Origin: CAUPWF01 sp964367685
GTDB taxonomy: Bacteria > Bacillota > Clostridia > Lachnospirales > Lachnospiraceae
Direction: 5' to 3'
Length of the DNA: 42,689 nt
Assembly (NCBI GenBank): GCA_964367685.1
Contig: CAYIYM010000019.1
Span: 1 to 42,689, forward strand
Each line of letters starts with the position of its first letter. Within the stretch, counting starts at the first letter, position 1. The position numbers and the translations under genes were made by a program. The notes beneath the pieces are model-generated. The model was not told the DNA's origin and did not search any database. It saw only the letters and a program-made list of their open reading frames with translations. Of this stretch, positions 1 through 7,922 are shown piece after piece.

Positions 1-27
1 GCTTCGCTCTTTCGAGTCAGCTAAATT

Positions 28-56
28 AGAATATCATGTCCGTTGTTTCTTGTCAA
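28..56 (-). promoter_or_regulatory. Proximal rRNA-type promoter (P2) firing out of the left edge
   Basis: On the minus strand a perfect -35 TTGACA (51-56) and a -10 TATTCT (28-33) are separated by exactly 17 bases. An A-rich tract lies upstream of the -35. The transcript would start near position 20 and leave the window, so the gene it serves is not visible. It shares its layout with the second promoter at 122-150, which is the usual look of tandem promoters ahead of an rRNA operon; that assignment is inference. Confidence 0.75.
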
Positions 57-121
57 CAACTTTTTTAATTTTCTTTTTTGTTTATCACTTGCTTCACATC
101 TCTGTCAGAAGCGACTTGATT

Positions 122-150
122 AGGATATCATCACGGGCTGACTTTGTCAA
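122..150 (-). promoter_or_regulatory. Distal rRNA-type promoter (P1) firing leftward
   Basis: Minus strand: -35 TTGACA (145-150), 17-base spacer, -10 TATCCT (122-127). Both this and P2 carry the shared string GATAT-C-CTAAT/GATAT-T-CTAAT around the -10, and they are spaced 94 bases apart. Upstream (151-200) the minus strand is a series of A-tracts, resembling an UP element. The stretch 1-235 otherwise holds no open reading frame worth calling. Confidence 0.75.
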
Positions 151-235
151 CACGTTTTTTCATATTTTTTTCAAAGTTTTTTTTTAAGCTTTTTTCCGAA
201 TAAATCTACCAACATCCATCCTCCTAATCATATAG

Positions 236-263
236 AAAAAGACAGAAAAAGAAGTTCTGTCTT
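236..263 (-). terminator. Intrinsic terminator after radA
   Basis: On the minus strand AAAGACAGAA pairs with TTCTGTCTTT across a 7-base loop (10 bp stem), and the descending arm runs into a T-tract. It sits 11 bases beyond the radA stop codon and separates clpC-radA from the rRNA-type promoters. Confidence 0.85.
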
Positions 264-274
264 TATTCTATCCT

Positions 275-1636
275 TTATATTAAATCAATTGCTTCCCGTA
301 TGTTTGTCACCCCAACTACTTTTAGACCTTTTAACTTAGGAAGATCCTTCATCGAAACTTCAGGCATAACACAGGTTTGAAATCCTAGTTTAGCCGCTTC
401 TGTAACTCGCTGTTCTGGCATACTCACTGCACGAACTTCACCACTAAGACCTACTTCTCCAAAAACAATCATTTTCTCATCTACTGCTCGGTTCTTGTAA
501 CTCGATACAACCGCAAGTATAATTGCCAAATCAATTGCAGGTTCATTCATTTTAATCCCCCCGGCAATATTAATATAAGCATCGCAATTGCCAAGCTGTA
601 ATCCTGCTCTTTTTTCTAAGACAGCCATTAATAAGTTCACCCGATTGTAGTCGGTGCCTGCTGCCGTTCTTCGTGGCATTCCGAAATTACTTTGACTTAT
701 TAGCGCCTGCACTTCTAATAAGATAGGTCGTGTTCCCTCCATAGAACACGCAACAACCGATCCCGAGGCATTCTCCGGTTTCCCGCTAAGCATAAATTCT
801 GACGGATTCTCCACCTCATTTAATCCTGTGCTTTGCATTTGAAACACGCCAATTTCATTTGTTGATCCAAATCGATTCTTCACCCCTCTTAGTATTCTAT
901 AAGAAGCATGGCGATCCCCTTCAAAATATAGTACTGTATCTACCATGTGTTCCAACACTCGTGGTCCTGCAACAGTTCCTTCTTTTGTTACGTGCCCTAC
1001 TATAAATATAGAAACACCTAACCCCTTTGCCAATTGCATGAATGTATTTGTAGATTCTCGAACCTGGGAAACACTACCTGGTGCCGATGACACCTCTTCA
1101 TTATACATAGTCTGAATAGAATCAATAATTACAACTTCCGGGCTTTGATTTTCAATCACTGTTTTTATTATCCCCAAATTCGTTTCACAAAACAGTAATA
1201 GGGAGTCATTAAATTCACCCATTCTATTTGCACGTAATTTAATTTGTTTCAAAGATTCCTCACCCGATATATATAGTACTTTTTTATTACTTGCTGCAAT
1301 TTTCTGACACACCTGTAGAAGTAATGTGGACTTTCCTATTCCTGGATCTCCACCGACTAATATAAGGGATCCCGGAACAACCCCCCCTCCTAAGACACGA
1401 TCTAACTCCCCAATGTGAGTCGTTGTTCGCTCTTCATTATCAGTCACTACATTTGTAAGTGCTACCACTTCTTGTATTTTGTTCCTACTATCTTTGCTAT
1501 CAGATTTTGCTAATTTGGCACTCACTTTTTCTTCTACAAATGAATTCCATTCCTTACACATAGGACACTGACCTAACCACTTTGTCTCTTCGTGTCCGCA
1601 ATTCTGGCAGAAAAACAAACTTTTCATTTTAGCCAT
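275..1636 (-). CDS. radA: DNA repair protein RadA (Sms)
   Basis: RadA/Sms is a RecA-like ATPase that drives branch migration of recombination intermediates in DNA repair. The 453 residues match the usual family length. An N-terminal zinc finger has CxxC pairs at residues 10/13 and 24/27, the Walker A GDPGIGKST spans 96-104, the RadA-specific KNRFG motif is at 253-257, and the C-terminal part is the Lon-protease-like domain. The ATG start follows ACGAGGT. It lies 30 bases downstream of clpC, so the two are probably cotranscribed, a pairing common in Firmicutes, and a strong terminator follows. Confidence 0.96.
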   Translation of the reverse strand: MAKMKSLFFCQNCGHEETKWLGQCPMCKEWNSFVEEKVSAKLAKSDSKDSRNKIQEVVALTNVVTDNEERTTTHIGELDRVLGGGVVPGSLILVGGDPGIGKSTLLLQVCQKIAASNKKVLYISGEESLKQIKLRANRMGEFNDSLLLFCETNLGIIKTVIENQSPEVVIIDSIQTMYNEEVSSAPGSVSQVRESTNTFMQLAKGLGVSIFIVGHVTKEGTVAGPRVLEHMVDTVLYFEGDRHASYRILRGVKNRFGSTNEIGVFQMQSTGLNEVENPSEFMLSGKPENASGSVVACSMEGTRPILLEVQALISQSNFGMPRRTAAGTDYNRVNLLMAVLEKRAGLQLGNCDAYINIAGGIKMNEPAIDLAIILAVVSSYKNRAVDEKMIVFGEVGLSGEVRAVSMPEQRVTEAAKLGFQTCVMPEVSMKDLPKLKGLKVVGVTNIREAIDLI

Positions 1637-1666
1637 ATTTTACCTCGTATTCACTTTACTTTTAAC

Positions 1667-4093
1667 TTATTTTATTTCGAATTTAATTTCGCCTTTTATC
1701 ACACCAACAGCAACCGTCATCCCCTCACCGATAGTACCCGATAAAATCGCATCTGCCATACGATCTTCTAATTCATTTTGCATCGCACGGCGGAGTGGAC
1801 GAGCACCATACTTCACATCCGTTCCTTTATCAACAATATAATTCTTAGCCGATTCTCTAATATGTAGTTTTATTTTCATATTATTCCACACACGTTTTTC
1901 AAAAGATTTACACAACAATGTAACAATTTTAAACAAATGTTTTTTATCTAATGAATGGAATACCACTATATCATCAATACGATTCAAGAATTCTGGTCTA
2001 AAAATCCGTTTCACTTCTTCCATAACTGCTGACTTCATCTTAGCATAGTCTACTTCTTTGTTTTCTTGCGCCACAAAGCCTAGTCGCTTAGGATCTATAA
2101 TTGCTTTGGCTCCCGCATTGGACGTCATAATAATCACTGTGTTTCTAAAGTCAATCCTGCGTCCTTGGGAATCTGTGATATGACCATCATCCAAAACTTG
2201 CAACAACACATTAAATACATCCGGATGTGCTTTCTCAATTTCATCAAATAAAATTACTGAATACGGATTACGCTTTACCTTCTCACTTAATTGACCACCT
2301 TCTTCATGCCCTACATATCCTGGTGGTGATCCAATCAACTTAGCAACACTGTGTTTTTCCATATATTCAGACATATCAATTCGAATCATTGCATCTTCTT
2401 TGCCAAACAAAGCTTCTGCTAAAGTCTTAGATAACTCTGTTTTCCCAACACCAGTAGGCCCCAAGAATAAGAAGGAACCAATCGGACGATTCGGATCTTT
2501 TAATCCTACACGACCTCTCTTCACTGCGCGAGTAACTGCCTTTACAGCCTCATCTTGCCCAATTACTCGTTTCTGAAGAATCTCTTCCAACTTCATCAGG
2601 CGATTGCTTTCTGATTCTGCCAATTTCTGAACTGGTATTTTGGTCCATGACGATACTACTTCTGCAATATCACCCTCTACAACTTCCACAATCTTATCTG
2701 TATTTTTCTTATCAAATCTCTTTTTTGCACCCTCAAGTTTCTTCTCAAGTTCTAGTTGATGTTTGTGTAACATTGTTGCATCGGAAAATTCCCCTACAAT
2801 AATTTTCTCTTCTTTTTCTATAGAGAGCTTCTTTATCTTCGCTTCCATCTCCAACATATTTTCCGGCACTTTAAATCCTCGTAATTTCACCTTGGCACAT
2901 GCCTCATCTAAAATATCGATCGCTTTATCTGGTAAGAATCGATCGTTCACATATCGCTTCGCCAAAGAAACTGTAGATTCAATCACTCCTGGTGCAAGTA
3001 CAACTTGGTGATGGATCTCGTATTTCTTTTGTAGTCGTTCCAAAATATGTACACATTCTTCTTCTGATGGTTCTTCAACATGAATCGGTTGAAATCTCCT
3101 CTCTAGTGCCGAATCTTTCTCTATATACTTTCTATACTCCTTCACTGTCGTAGCACCAATTAATTGAATATCGCCTCTCGCAAGTGATGGCTTCAAAATA
3201 TTCGCTGCATCAATTGCACCTTCTGCCCCACCAGCTCCAATAATTGTATGAACTTCATCCAAGAATAAAATTACATTAGATGCCGCCTTCACTTCTTGAA
3301 GCAATTGCTTAATGCGTTCCTCAAACTCACCTCTGTATTTAGTTCCTGCAACCATCCCAGGTAAATCTATTGATAAAATACGCTTGTCCTTCATGCTTGC
3401 CGGCACCATACCTGCCGCAATCTTGATCGCTAATCCTTCTAAAATTGCTGTTTTTCCAACACCTGGTTCTCCAATTAGACATGGGTTATTCTTTGTTCTC
3501 CTACTTAGAATCTGCATCAAACGTCCCATTTCTTCTAGTCGACCTTCTACTGGATCTAACTTTCCTTCCCTCGCCATGGCTGTCAAATCTGTTGTATGTT
3601 GATCTAGCAAATCTTCTTTTGATTCATTGCTAACTCTAAGATCGCCAAATTCTTTAGGATCTTCTCCAATTCCACGAATAATATCCGTATACATTTTCTG
3701 CACATTAATCTCTAATGTAGCTAAAACCCTCGTTGCAACACAGTCTTCATCACGCAACATTGCTATTAACAAATGCTCCGTTCCTATTTTCTGACTCCGA
3801 AAACGAAATGCCTCTTTTTCACTTCCTTCTATTACATATTCCAGTCTTGGGCTATATTCTAATCTATTTACTTTTTTCCCGTCTGACCTTATTAATTGCA
3901 TAATAATTCGTTCAATACTCTCTGCACTCACCTTATTAGCAGCCAACACTTGTCCTGCCACGCCATCTATCACCTTTTGTAAACCCAATAGCAGATGCTC
4001 AGTTCCTATATATGGATGTCCCAGTTCTTTCGATGCAATTGTTGCTAACTTGAGTGCCGCTTCTGCTTGTCTTGTAAAATTATAATGTGCCAT
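1667..4093 (-). CDS. clpC: Clp protease ATP-binding subunit ClpC
   Basis: ClpC is a two-ring AAA+ unfoldase that feeds substrates to the ClpP peptidase. Visible in order are two Clp-N repeats (about 1-140), a first AAA module with GEPGVGKT and a FLDEVHT Walker B, a short coiled middle domain, and a second AAA module with GPTGVGKTE. A ClpP-docking loop of the LGF type sits near residue 671. At 808 residues it has typical ClpC length. The ATG is preceded by GGGAGGAAATAG. Unlike the Bacillus arrangement, no ctsR, mcsA or mcsB lies upstream; the next gene upstream is purD, beyond a terminator. It probably shares a transcript with radA. Confidence 0.95.
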   Translation of the reverse strand: MAHYNFTRQAEAALKLATIASKELGHPYIGTEHLLLGLQKVIDGVAGQVLAANKVSAESIERIIMQLIRSDGKKVNRLEYSPRLEYVIEGSEKEAFRFRSQKIGTEHLLIAMLRDEDCVATRVLATLEINVQKMYTDIIRGIGEDPKEFGDLRVSNESKEDLLDQHTTDLTAMAREGKLDPVEGRLEEMGRLMQILSRRTKNNPCLIGEPGVGKTAILEGLAIKIAAGMVPASMKDKRILSIDLPGMVAGTKYRGEFEERIKQLLQEVKAASNVILFLDEVHTIIGAGGAEGAIDAANILKPSLARGDIQLIGATTVKEYRKYIEKDSALERRFQPIHVEEPSEEECVHILERLQKKYEIHHQVVLAPGVIESTVSLAKRYVNDRFLPDKAIDILDEACAKVKLRGFKVPENMLEMEAKIKKLSIEKEEKIIVGEFSDATMLHKHQLELEKKLEGAKKRFDKKNTDKIVEVVEGDIAEVVSSWTKIPVQKLAESESNRLMKLEEILQKRVIGQDEAVKAVTRAVKRGRVGLKDPNRPIGSFLFLGPTGVGKTELSKTLAEALFGKEDAMIRIDMSEYMEKHSVAKLIGSPPGYVGHEEGGQLSEKVKRNPYSVILFDEIEKAHPDVFNVLLQVLDDGHITDSQGRRIDFRNTVIIMTSNAGAKAIIDPKRLGFVAQENKEVDYAKMKSAVMEEVKRIFRPEFLNRIDDIVVFHSLDKKHLFKIVTLLCKSFEKRVWNNMKIKLHIRESAKNYIVDKGTDVKYGARPLRRAMQNELEDRMADAILSGTIGEGMTVAVGVIKGEIKFEIK

Positions 4094-4159
4094 CTATTTC
4101 CTCCCACTTATACAGTGTTCCTATGTTTAATTGTATACCTACTAACGATATATTTTATT

Positions 4160-4189
4160 ATTTTACCACAATTCCATATAAATAAACAA
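4160..4189 (-). promoter_or_regulatory. Candidate clpC promoter (extended -10)
   Basis: Minus strand: -35 TTGTTT (4184-4189), 18-base spacer, -10 TAAAAT (4160-4165) preceded by TGG, giving an extended -10. It lies between the pur terminator and clpC. I found neither a CIRCE element nor CtsR heptad repeats nearby. Confidence 0.45.
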
Positions 4190-4221
4190 TGCCATAAAAT
4201 AGGAGCATTTATTTTCATAAT

Positions 4222-4259
4222 AAAAAAAGTAGAAACAACTTTAACCCTGTTGTTCCTAC
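4222..4259 (-). terminator. Intrinsic terminator of the purine gene set
   Basis: Minus strand: GTAGGAACAAC pairs with GTTGTTTCTAC (11 bp including one G-U) around a 9-base loop, followed by seven T. It begins about 15 bases past the purD stop. Confidence 0.9.
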
Positions 4260-4274
4260 CCTCATCTATCAAAT

Positions 4275-5546
4275 TTATATTTCATCAATCGCTTTTCCGA
4301 TATCAGTTCTCATGTATTTATTTGAGAACTCTATCCACTCCGTTGCCTTATATGCATTCCTTCGTGCTTCTTTCAAATCAGATCCTTTTGCAGTAATACC
4401 AAGCACACGACCACCATTTGTTACAACAGTTTGATCTTTAAACTTTGTGCCTGCATGAAAACAATAATATCCTTCTTTACCTACAAAATTCTCAAATCCA
4501 CTCATTGGTATTTCTTTCTCATACTGTTCTGGATACCCAGCCGAAGCCAATACCACGCACACGGCTGCATTATCTTCAAATTCCAGCTCAATTTGATCTA
4601 ATCGTCCATCGATACAAGCTTCAAATATCGTCACGATATCTGTCTTCATTCTCGGCAACACCACTTGTGTTTCCGGGTCCCCAAATCTAGCATTATACTC
4701 TAAGACCTTTGGTCCATCGGCAGTTAACATTAATCCAAAGAATATGATTCCTTTAAACTCACGCCCTTCTGCACTCATAGCATCCACAGTTTTCTGGTAT
4801 ACATGTTCATTACAAAACGCTTCTACCTCTTTTGTATAGAAGGGACTCGGTGAAAATGTCCCCATTCCACCAGTATTTAGTCCTTTATCGCCATCTTTTG
4901 CACGTTTATGATCTTGTGCAGACGTCATAGTTTTAATTGTCTTTCCATCTACAAATGCAAGAACCGAAACTTCTCGACCAACCATAAATTCTTCTACAAC
5001 CATTGTATTTCCAGCCGTGCCAAATTTCTTATCTTCCATAATTGCTTTTACGCCCTCGATAGCTTCTTCCTTTGATTCACAAATCAACACACCTTTACCT
5101 AGTGCTAGACCATCCGCCTTAAGAACAAGTGGATACTTCGATGTACCAAGAAATTCTAGGGCTGCTTCTGAATCGTCGAATTTTTTGTATCCAGCCGTTG
5201 GAATATTGTATTTCATCATTAAATCTTTCGAAAATGCCTTCGATCCTTCCAATATAGCTGCATTTTTTCTCGGCCCGAACACGCGAAGTCCAGCTTCCTC
5301 GAAACAATCAACAATTCCACCTACTAAAGGATCATCCATTCCAATAATCGTCAAATCAATTGCCTCTTCCTTGGCAAATGCAACTAATTTATCAAATTCC
5401 ATGGGATTAATTGAAACACATTCTGCTATAGATTCGATCCCTGCATTACCTGGTGCACAATATATTTTTTTCACTTGTTCATTTTTTGCAACGCTCCATG
5501 CAATTGCATGCTCTCTACCGCCGCCACCAACAATTAGTACTCTCAT
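4275..5546 (-). CDS. purD: Phosphoribosylamine-glycine ligase
   Basis: PurD joins glycine to 5-phosphoribosylamine with ATP, the second step of purine synthesis. The protein starts RVLIVGGGGREHA, the family N-terminus, and continues through an ATP-grasp fold with the LNTGGMG and NARFGDPE signatures. I place the start at the ATG at 5546 because GGAGG lies 8 bases upstream; an in-frame GTG at 5561 would add five residues but has no ribosome site. The resulting 423 residues are normal for the family. It is the last gene of purE-purM-purN-purD, 53 bases after purN, and is followed by a strong terminator. Confidence 0.95.
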   Translation of the reverse strand: MRVLIVGGGGREHAIAWSVAKNEQVKKIYCAPGNAGIESIAECVSINPMEFDKLVAFAKEEAIDLTIIGMDDPLVGGIVDCFEEAGLRVFGPRKNAAILEGSKAFSKDLMMKYNIPTAGYKKFDDSEAALEFLGTSKYPLVLKADGLALGKGVLICESKEEAIEGVKAIMEDKKFGTAGNTMVVEEFMVGREVSVLAFVDGKTIKTMTSAQDHKRAKDGDKGLNTGGMGTFSPSPFYTKEVEAFCNEHVYQKTVDAMSAEGREFKGIIFFGLMLTADGPKVLEYNARFGDPETQVVLPRMKTDIVTIFEACIDGRLDQIELEFEDNAAVCVVLASAGYPEQYEKEIPMSGFENFVGKEGYYCFHAGTKFKDQTVVTNGGRVLGITAKGSDLKEARRNAYKATEWIEFSNKYMRTDIGKAIDEI

Positions 5547-5599
5547 ACGCATAGCCTCCACATTACAAAGATTTTATTTTTGTCAAATTACAACTCCAT

Positions 5600-6223
5600 T
5601 TATAATAAATAAACCTTATGTCCCACTACCTCAATTGCTTCATTAGCAATTGCATCAATAGCCCTTGGTAAAATCTCCCATTCAGCCTCTTCCATCACAC
5701 GCAATTGTAGTTCTTTTGCAGTTTCAATTTGACCTACTTCTACTGATTTTTGAAAAATAATTGGACCTGTATCTGTCCCCTTGTCAACAAAATGTACTGT
5801 CGCCCCCGTTATTTTCACACCGCGCTCCAATACACCTTCGTGTACTTTTAATCCATAATATCCAGTTCCACAAAATGCTGGAATTAAAGATGGATGTACA
5901 TTAATAATTTTATTTTCATAAGCATCAATCATTTCCTCTGGTATTACTACCAAAAATCCAGCCAATACAATCAAATCAGGTTGTAATCCATTTACCGTTT
6001 TTAATAATTCATCATGAAATTCCTGACGCGTATTAAAATCTTTCGGCGAAACACAGATTGCTTTGATCCCAGACTTTCTAGCCCGGTCCAAAGCAAATGC
6101 ATTTTTATTATTACTAATTACTCCTACAATTTCTGTATTAGTGATTTTATGATCTGATATTCCATCTATGATTGCTTGCAAATTGGTTCCTCCTCCTGAA
6201 ACCATTACCACAATCTTTAGCAT
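5600..6223 (-). CDS. purN: Phosphoribosylglycinamide formyltransferase (PurN)
   Basis: PurN transfers a formyl group from 10-formyl-tetrahydrofolate to GAR, the third step of purine synthesis. The start MLKIVVMVSGGGTNLQ is the phosphate-binding N-terminus; the catalytic Asn-His pair is in INVHPSLIPAF and the folate-site Asp in HFVDKGTDTGP. The 207 residues match the folate-dependent enzyme rather than the larger formate-dependent PurT. The ATG has an AAAGGAGT ribosome site. It overlaps the end of purM by 7 bases, so translation is probably coupled. Confidence 0.95.
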   Translation of the reverse strand: MLKIVVMVSGGGTNLQAIIDGISDHKITNTEIVGVISNNKNAFALDRARKSGIKAICVSPKDFNTRQEFHDELLKTVNGLQPDLIVLAGFLVVIPEEMIDAYENKIINVHPSLIPAFCGTGYYGLKVHEGVLERGVKITGATVHFVDKGTDTGPIIFQKSVEVGQIETAKELQLRVMEEAEWEILPRAIDAIANEAIEVVGHKVYLL

Positions 6224-7242
6224 AGAGTTACTCCTTTTTCACCCGCTGTAATTTTCCCTACAACATATGCTGCTTCTCCTGAAGCTTTAATCGCATTCAA
6301 TGCAGTCTCTACATCTTGTGAATTCACTGCAACCATCATCCCCAGCCCCATGTTGTATGTATTATACATCATAGACTCTTCAATTTCGCCTTCCTTCGCA
6401 ATCAAACCGAAAATCGGTGGAATTGGATAGCTATTTTTTTCTACTACTGCATGCATCCCATCACACAACATTCTTGGAATATTTTCTTGGAATCCACCTC
6501 CAGTAATATGACTACAAGCCTTAATTCTAACGCCTGAATTCTTAATTTCTCTTAGTGCTTTAACATATATTTTTGTAGGGGCTATCAAAGCCTCTCCCAA
6601 AGTCATTTCCAATTCTTCGTAATAGGTATCTAACGACTCTTTTGTCATTTCAAACACCTTGCGAACCAAGGAAAACCCATTGCTATGAACCCCAGATGAT
6701 GAAATTCCAATCAAAACATCACCCTCTGTTAACTCTTTACCTGTGATTAAATCTTTTTCATCTACGACTCCCACTGCAAAACCTGCTAAATCATATTCAT
6801 CTTCAGGATAAAATCCTGGCATTTCTGCCGTTTCACCGCCGATTAATGCTGCGTTTGATTGCTTGCAACCATTTGCAACACCTGAGACAATTTTTGCAAT
6901 TTTCTCCGGAAAATTTTTTCCACATGCAATATAATCCAAGAAGAACAACGGCTCACCGCCTGCGCAAGCAATATCATTTACACACATGGCTACACAATCA
7001 ATTCCAATTGTATCATGCTTATCCATTAAAAAAGCTAACTTTAACTTCGTTCCAACTCCGTCTGTTCCAGATACTAATGTTGGTTTTTCCATATCTTTGA
7101 ACTTTTCCATTGAGAAAGCACCTGAAAATCCACCAATGTTCGTTAGCACTTCTGGTCTCATGGTTTGCTTTACGTGCTCTTTCATTAGTTCAACTGAACG
7201 ATAACCTGCCTCTATATCAACACCTGCTTTTTTATAATCCAT
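6217..7242 (-). CDS. purM: Phosphoribosylformylglycinamidine cyclo-ligase (AIR synthetase)
   Basis: PurM closes the imidazole ring of AIR using ATP, the fifth step of purine synthesis. The N-terminus DYKKAGVDIEAG, the phosphate-binding stretch SGTDGVGTKLKLA, the GGETAEMPGFY motif and the later SHITGGGFQENIPR are all family landmarks. At 341 residues it is full length. The ATG follows AAAGGAGAAGAAGT. It lies 26 bases after purE and overlaps purN, consistent with a single transcript. Confidence 0.96.
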   Translation of the reverse strand: MDYKKAGVDIEAGYRSVELMKEHVKQTMRPEVLTNIGGFSGAFSMEKFKDMEKPTLVSGTDGVGTKLKLAFLMDKHDTIGIDCVAMCVNDIACAGGEPLFFLDYIACGKNFPEKIAKIVSGVANGCKQSNAALIGGETAEMPGFYPEDEYDLAGFAVGVVDEKDLITGKELTEGDVLIGISSSGVHSNGFSLVRKVFEMTKESLDTYYEELEMTLGEALIAPTKIYVKALREIKNSGVRIKACSHITGGGFQENIPRMLCDGMHAVVEKNSYPIPPIFGLIAKEGEIEESMMYNTYNMGLGMMVAVNSQDVETALNAIKASGEAAYVVGKITAGEKGVTLC

Positions 7243-7268
7243 ACTTCTTCTCCTTTACAAGCGTATCC

Positions 7269-7781
7269 CTACATTTGTTTTAAATATTCTCTATGTCCTA
7301 GTTCGTCTAATTTCGAAGCTTTTCCAGAAACTGTTTCTTTCATTTCTACGGAATATGCTTTTAATTTCTCTAATAATTCTGGATTAGAAACTGCTAAAAT
7401 CTTCGCTGCTAAAACAGCTGCATTTACTCCACCATCAATTGCAACTGTCGCAACAGGTACTCCAGGTGGCATTTGCACGATTGAATGAAGCGCATCTACA
7501 CCATCCAAATTATTTGATGAAAGCGGAATTCCTACTACTGGCATTGGAAAAATTGCTGCACACATACCTGGTAAGTGAGCTGCCATTCCAGCCCCAGCAA
7601 TAATCACCTTTATACCTCTATCTTCTGCACCAGTTGCCCAATCAAAGAAAATATTTGGCATTCTATGCGCTGAGATAATTGTCATCTCATACTCAATTCC
7701 GAATTTCTCTAGCATATCTGCCGCTTTACTCATGATTTTCATATCTGAATCACTACCCATTACAATTCCAACTTTTGACAT
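7269..7781 (-). CDS. purE: N5-carboxyaminoimidazole ribonucleotide mutase (class I PurE)
   Basis: Class I PurE shifts the carboxyl group of N5-CAIR to give CAIR. The GSDSDMKIM nucleotide-binding motif, the SAHR motif, GAGMAAHLPG and the SSNNLDGVDALHSIVQMPPGVP stretch mark the family; length is 170 residues, as expected. A full class I enzyme normally needs PurK, which is not in this window. It is the first gene of the purine set, with an AAGGAG ribosome site and its own consensus promoter. purC, purF, purL and purH must lie elsewhere. Confidence 0.95.
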   Translation of the reverse strand: MSKVGIVMGSDSDMKIMSKAADMLEKFGIEYEMTIISAHRMPNIFFDWATGAEDRGIKVIIAGAGMAAHLPGMCAAIFPMPVVGIPLSSNNLDGVDALHSIVQMPPGVPVATVAIDGGVNAAVLAAKILAVSNPELLEKLKAYSVEMKETVSGKASKLDELGHREYLKQM

Positions 7782-7852
7782 AATTATTCTCCTTATTTAT
7801 AACTTTGCTCGTTTATAAGTATTTCATATAAATAACTCTTTATTTATAAGTT

Positions 7853-7881
7853 ATTTTACTGATTGTAGTATTCATTGTCAA
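7853..7881 (-). promoter_or_regulatory. purE promoter
   Basis: Minus strand: perfect -35 TTGACA (7876-7881), 17-base spacer, -10 TAAAAT (7853-7858). The leader to the purE ATG is about 65 bases of AT-rich sequence. It contains none of the conserved core of a purine riboswitch, so control by a riboswitch is not supported; a PurR-type repressor remains possible but no clear box was seen. Confidence 0.8.
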
Positions 7882-7922
7882 TATTCGTAAGGCTTATTAG
7901 TAATAACAAATACTAATGTTAT

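Noticed and set aside
5017..5646. 209-residue plus-strand open frame opposite purD and purN
   Set aside because: It lies antisense to well-supported purine genes, has no ribosome site and no recognisable motif; a by-product of codon bias.
7782..7922. Possible purine riboswitch ahead of purE
   Set aside because: The leader has none of the conserved core bases or three-way junction; only an AT-rich leader and a sigma-A promoter.
7898..7922. ATTAGTA/TACTAAT hairpin as terminator of the aminopeptidase gene
   Set aside because: Seven AT-only pairs and no T-run; too weak to call.
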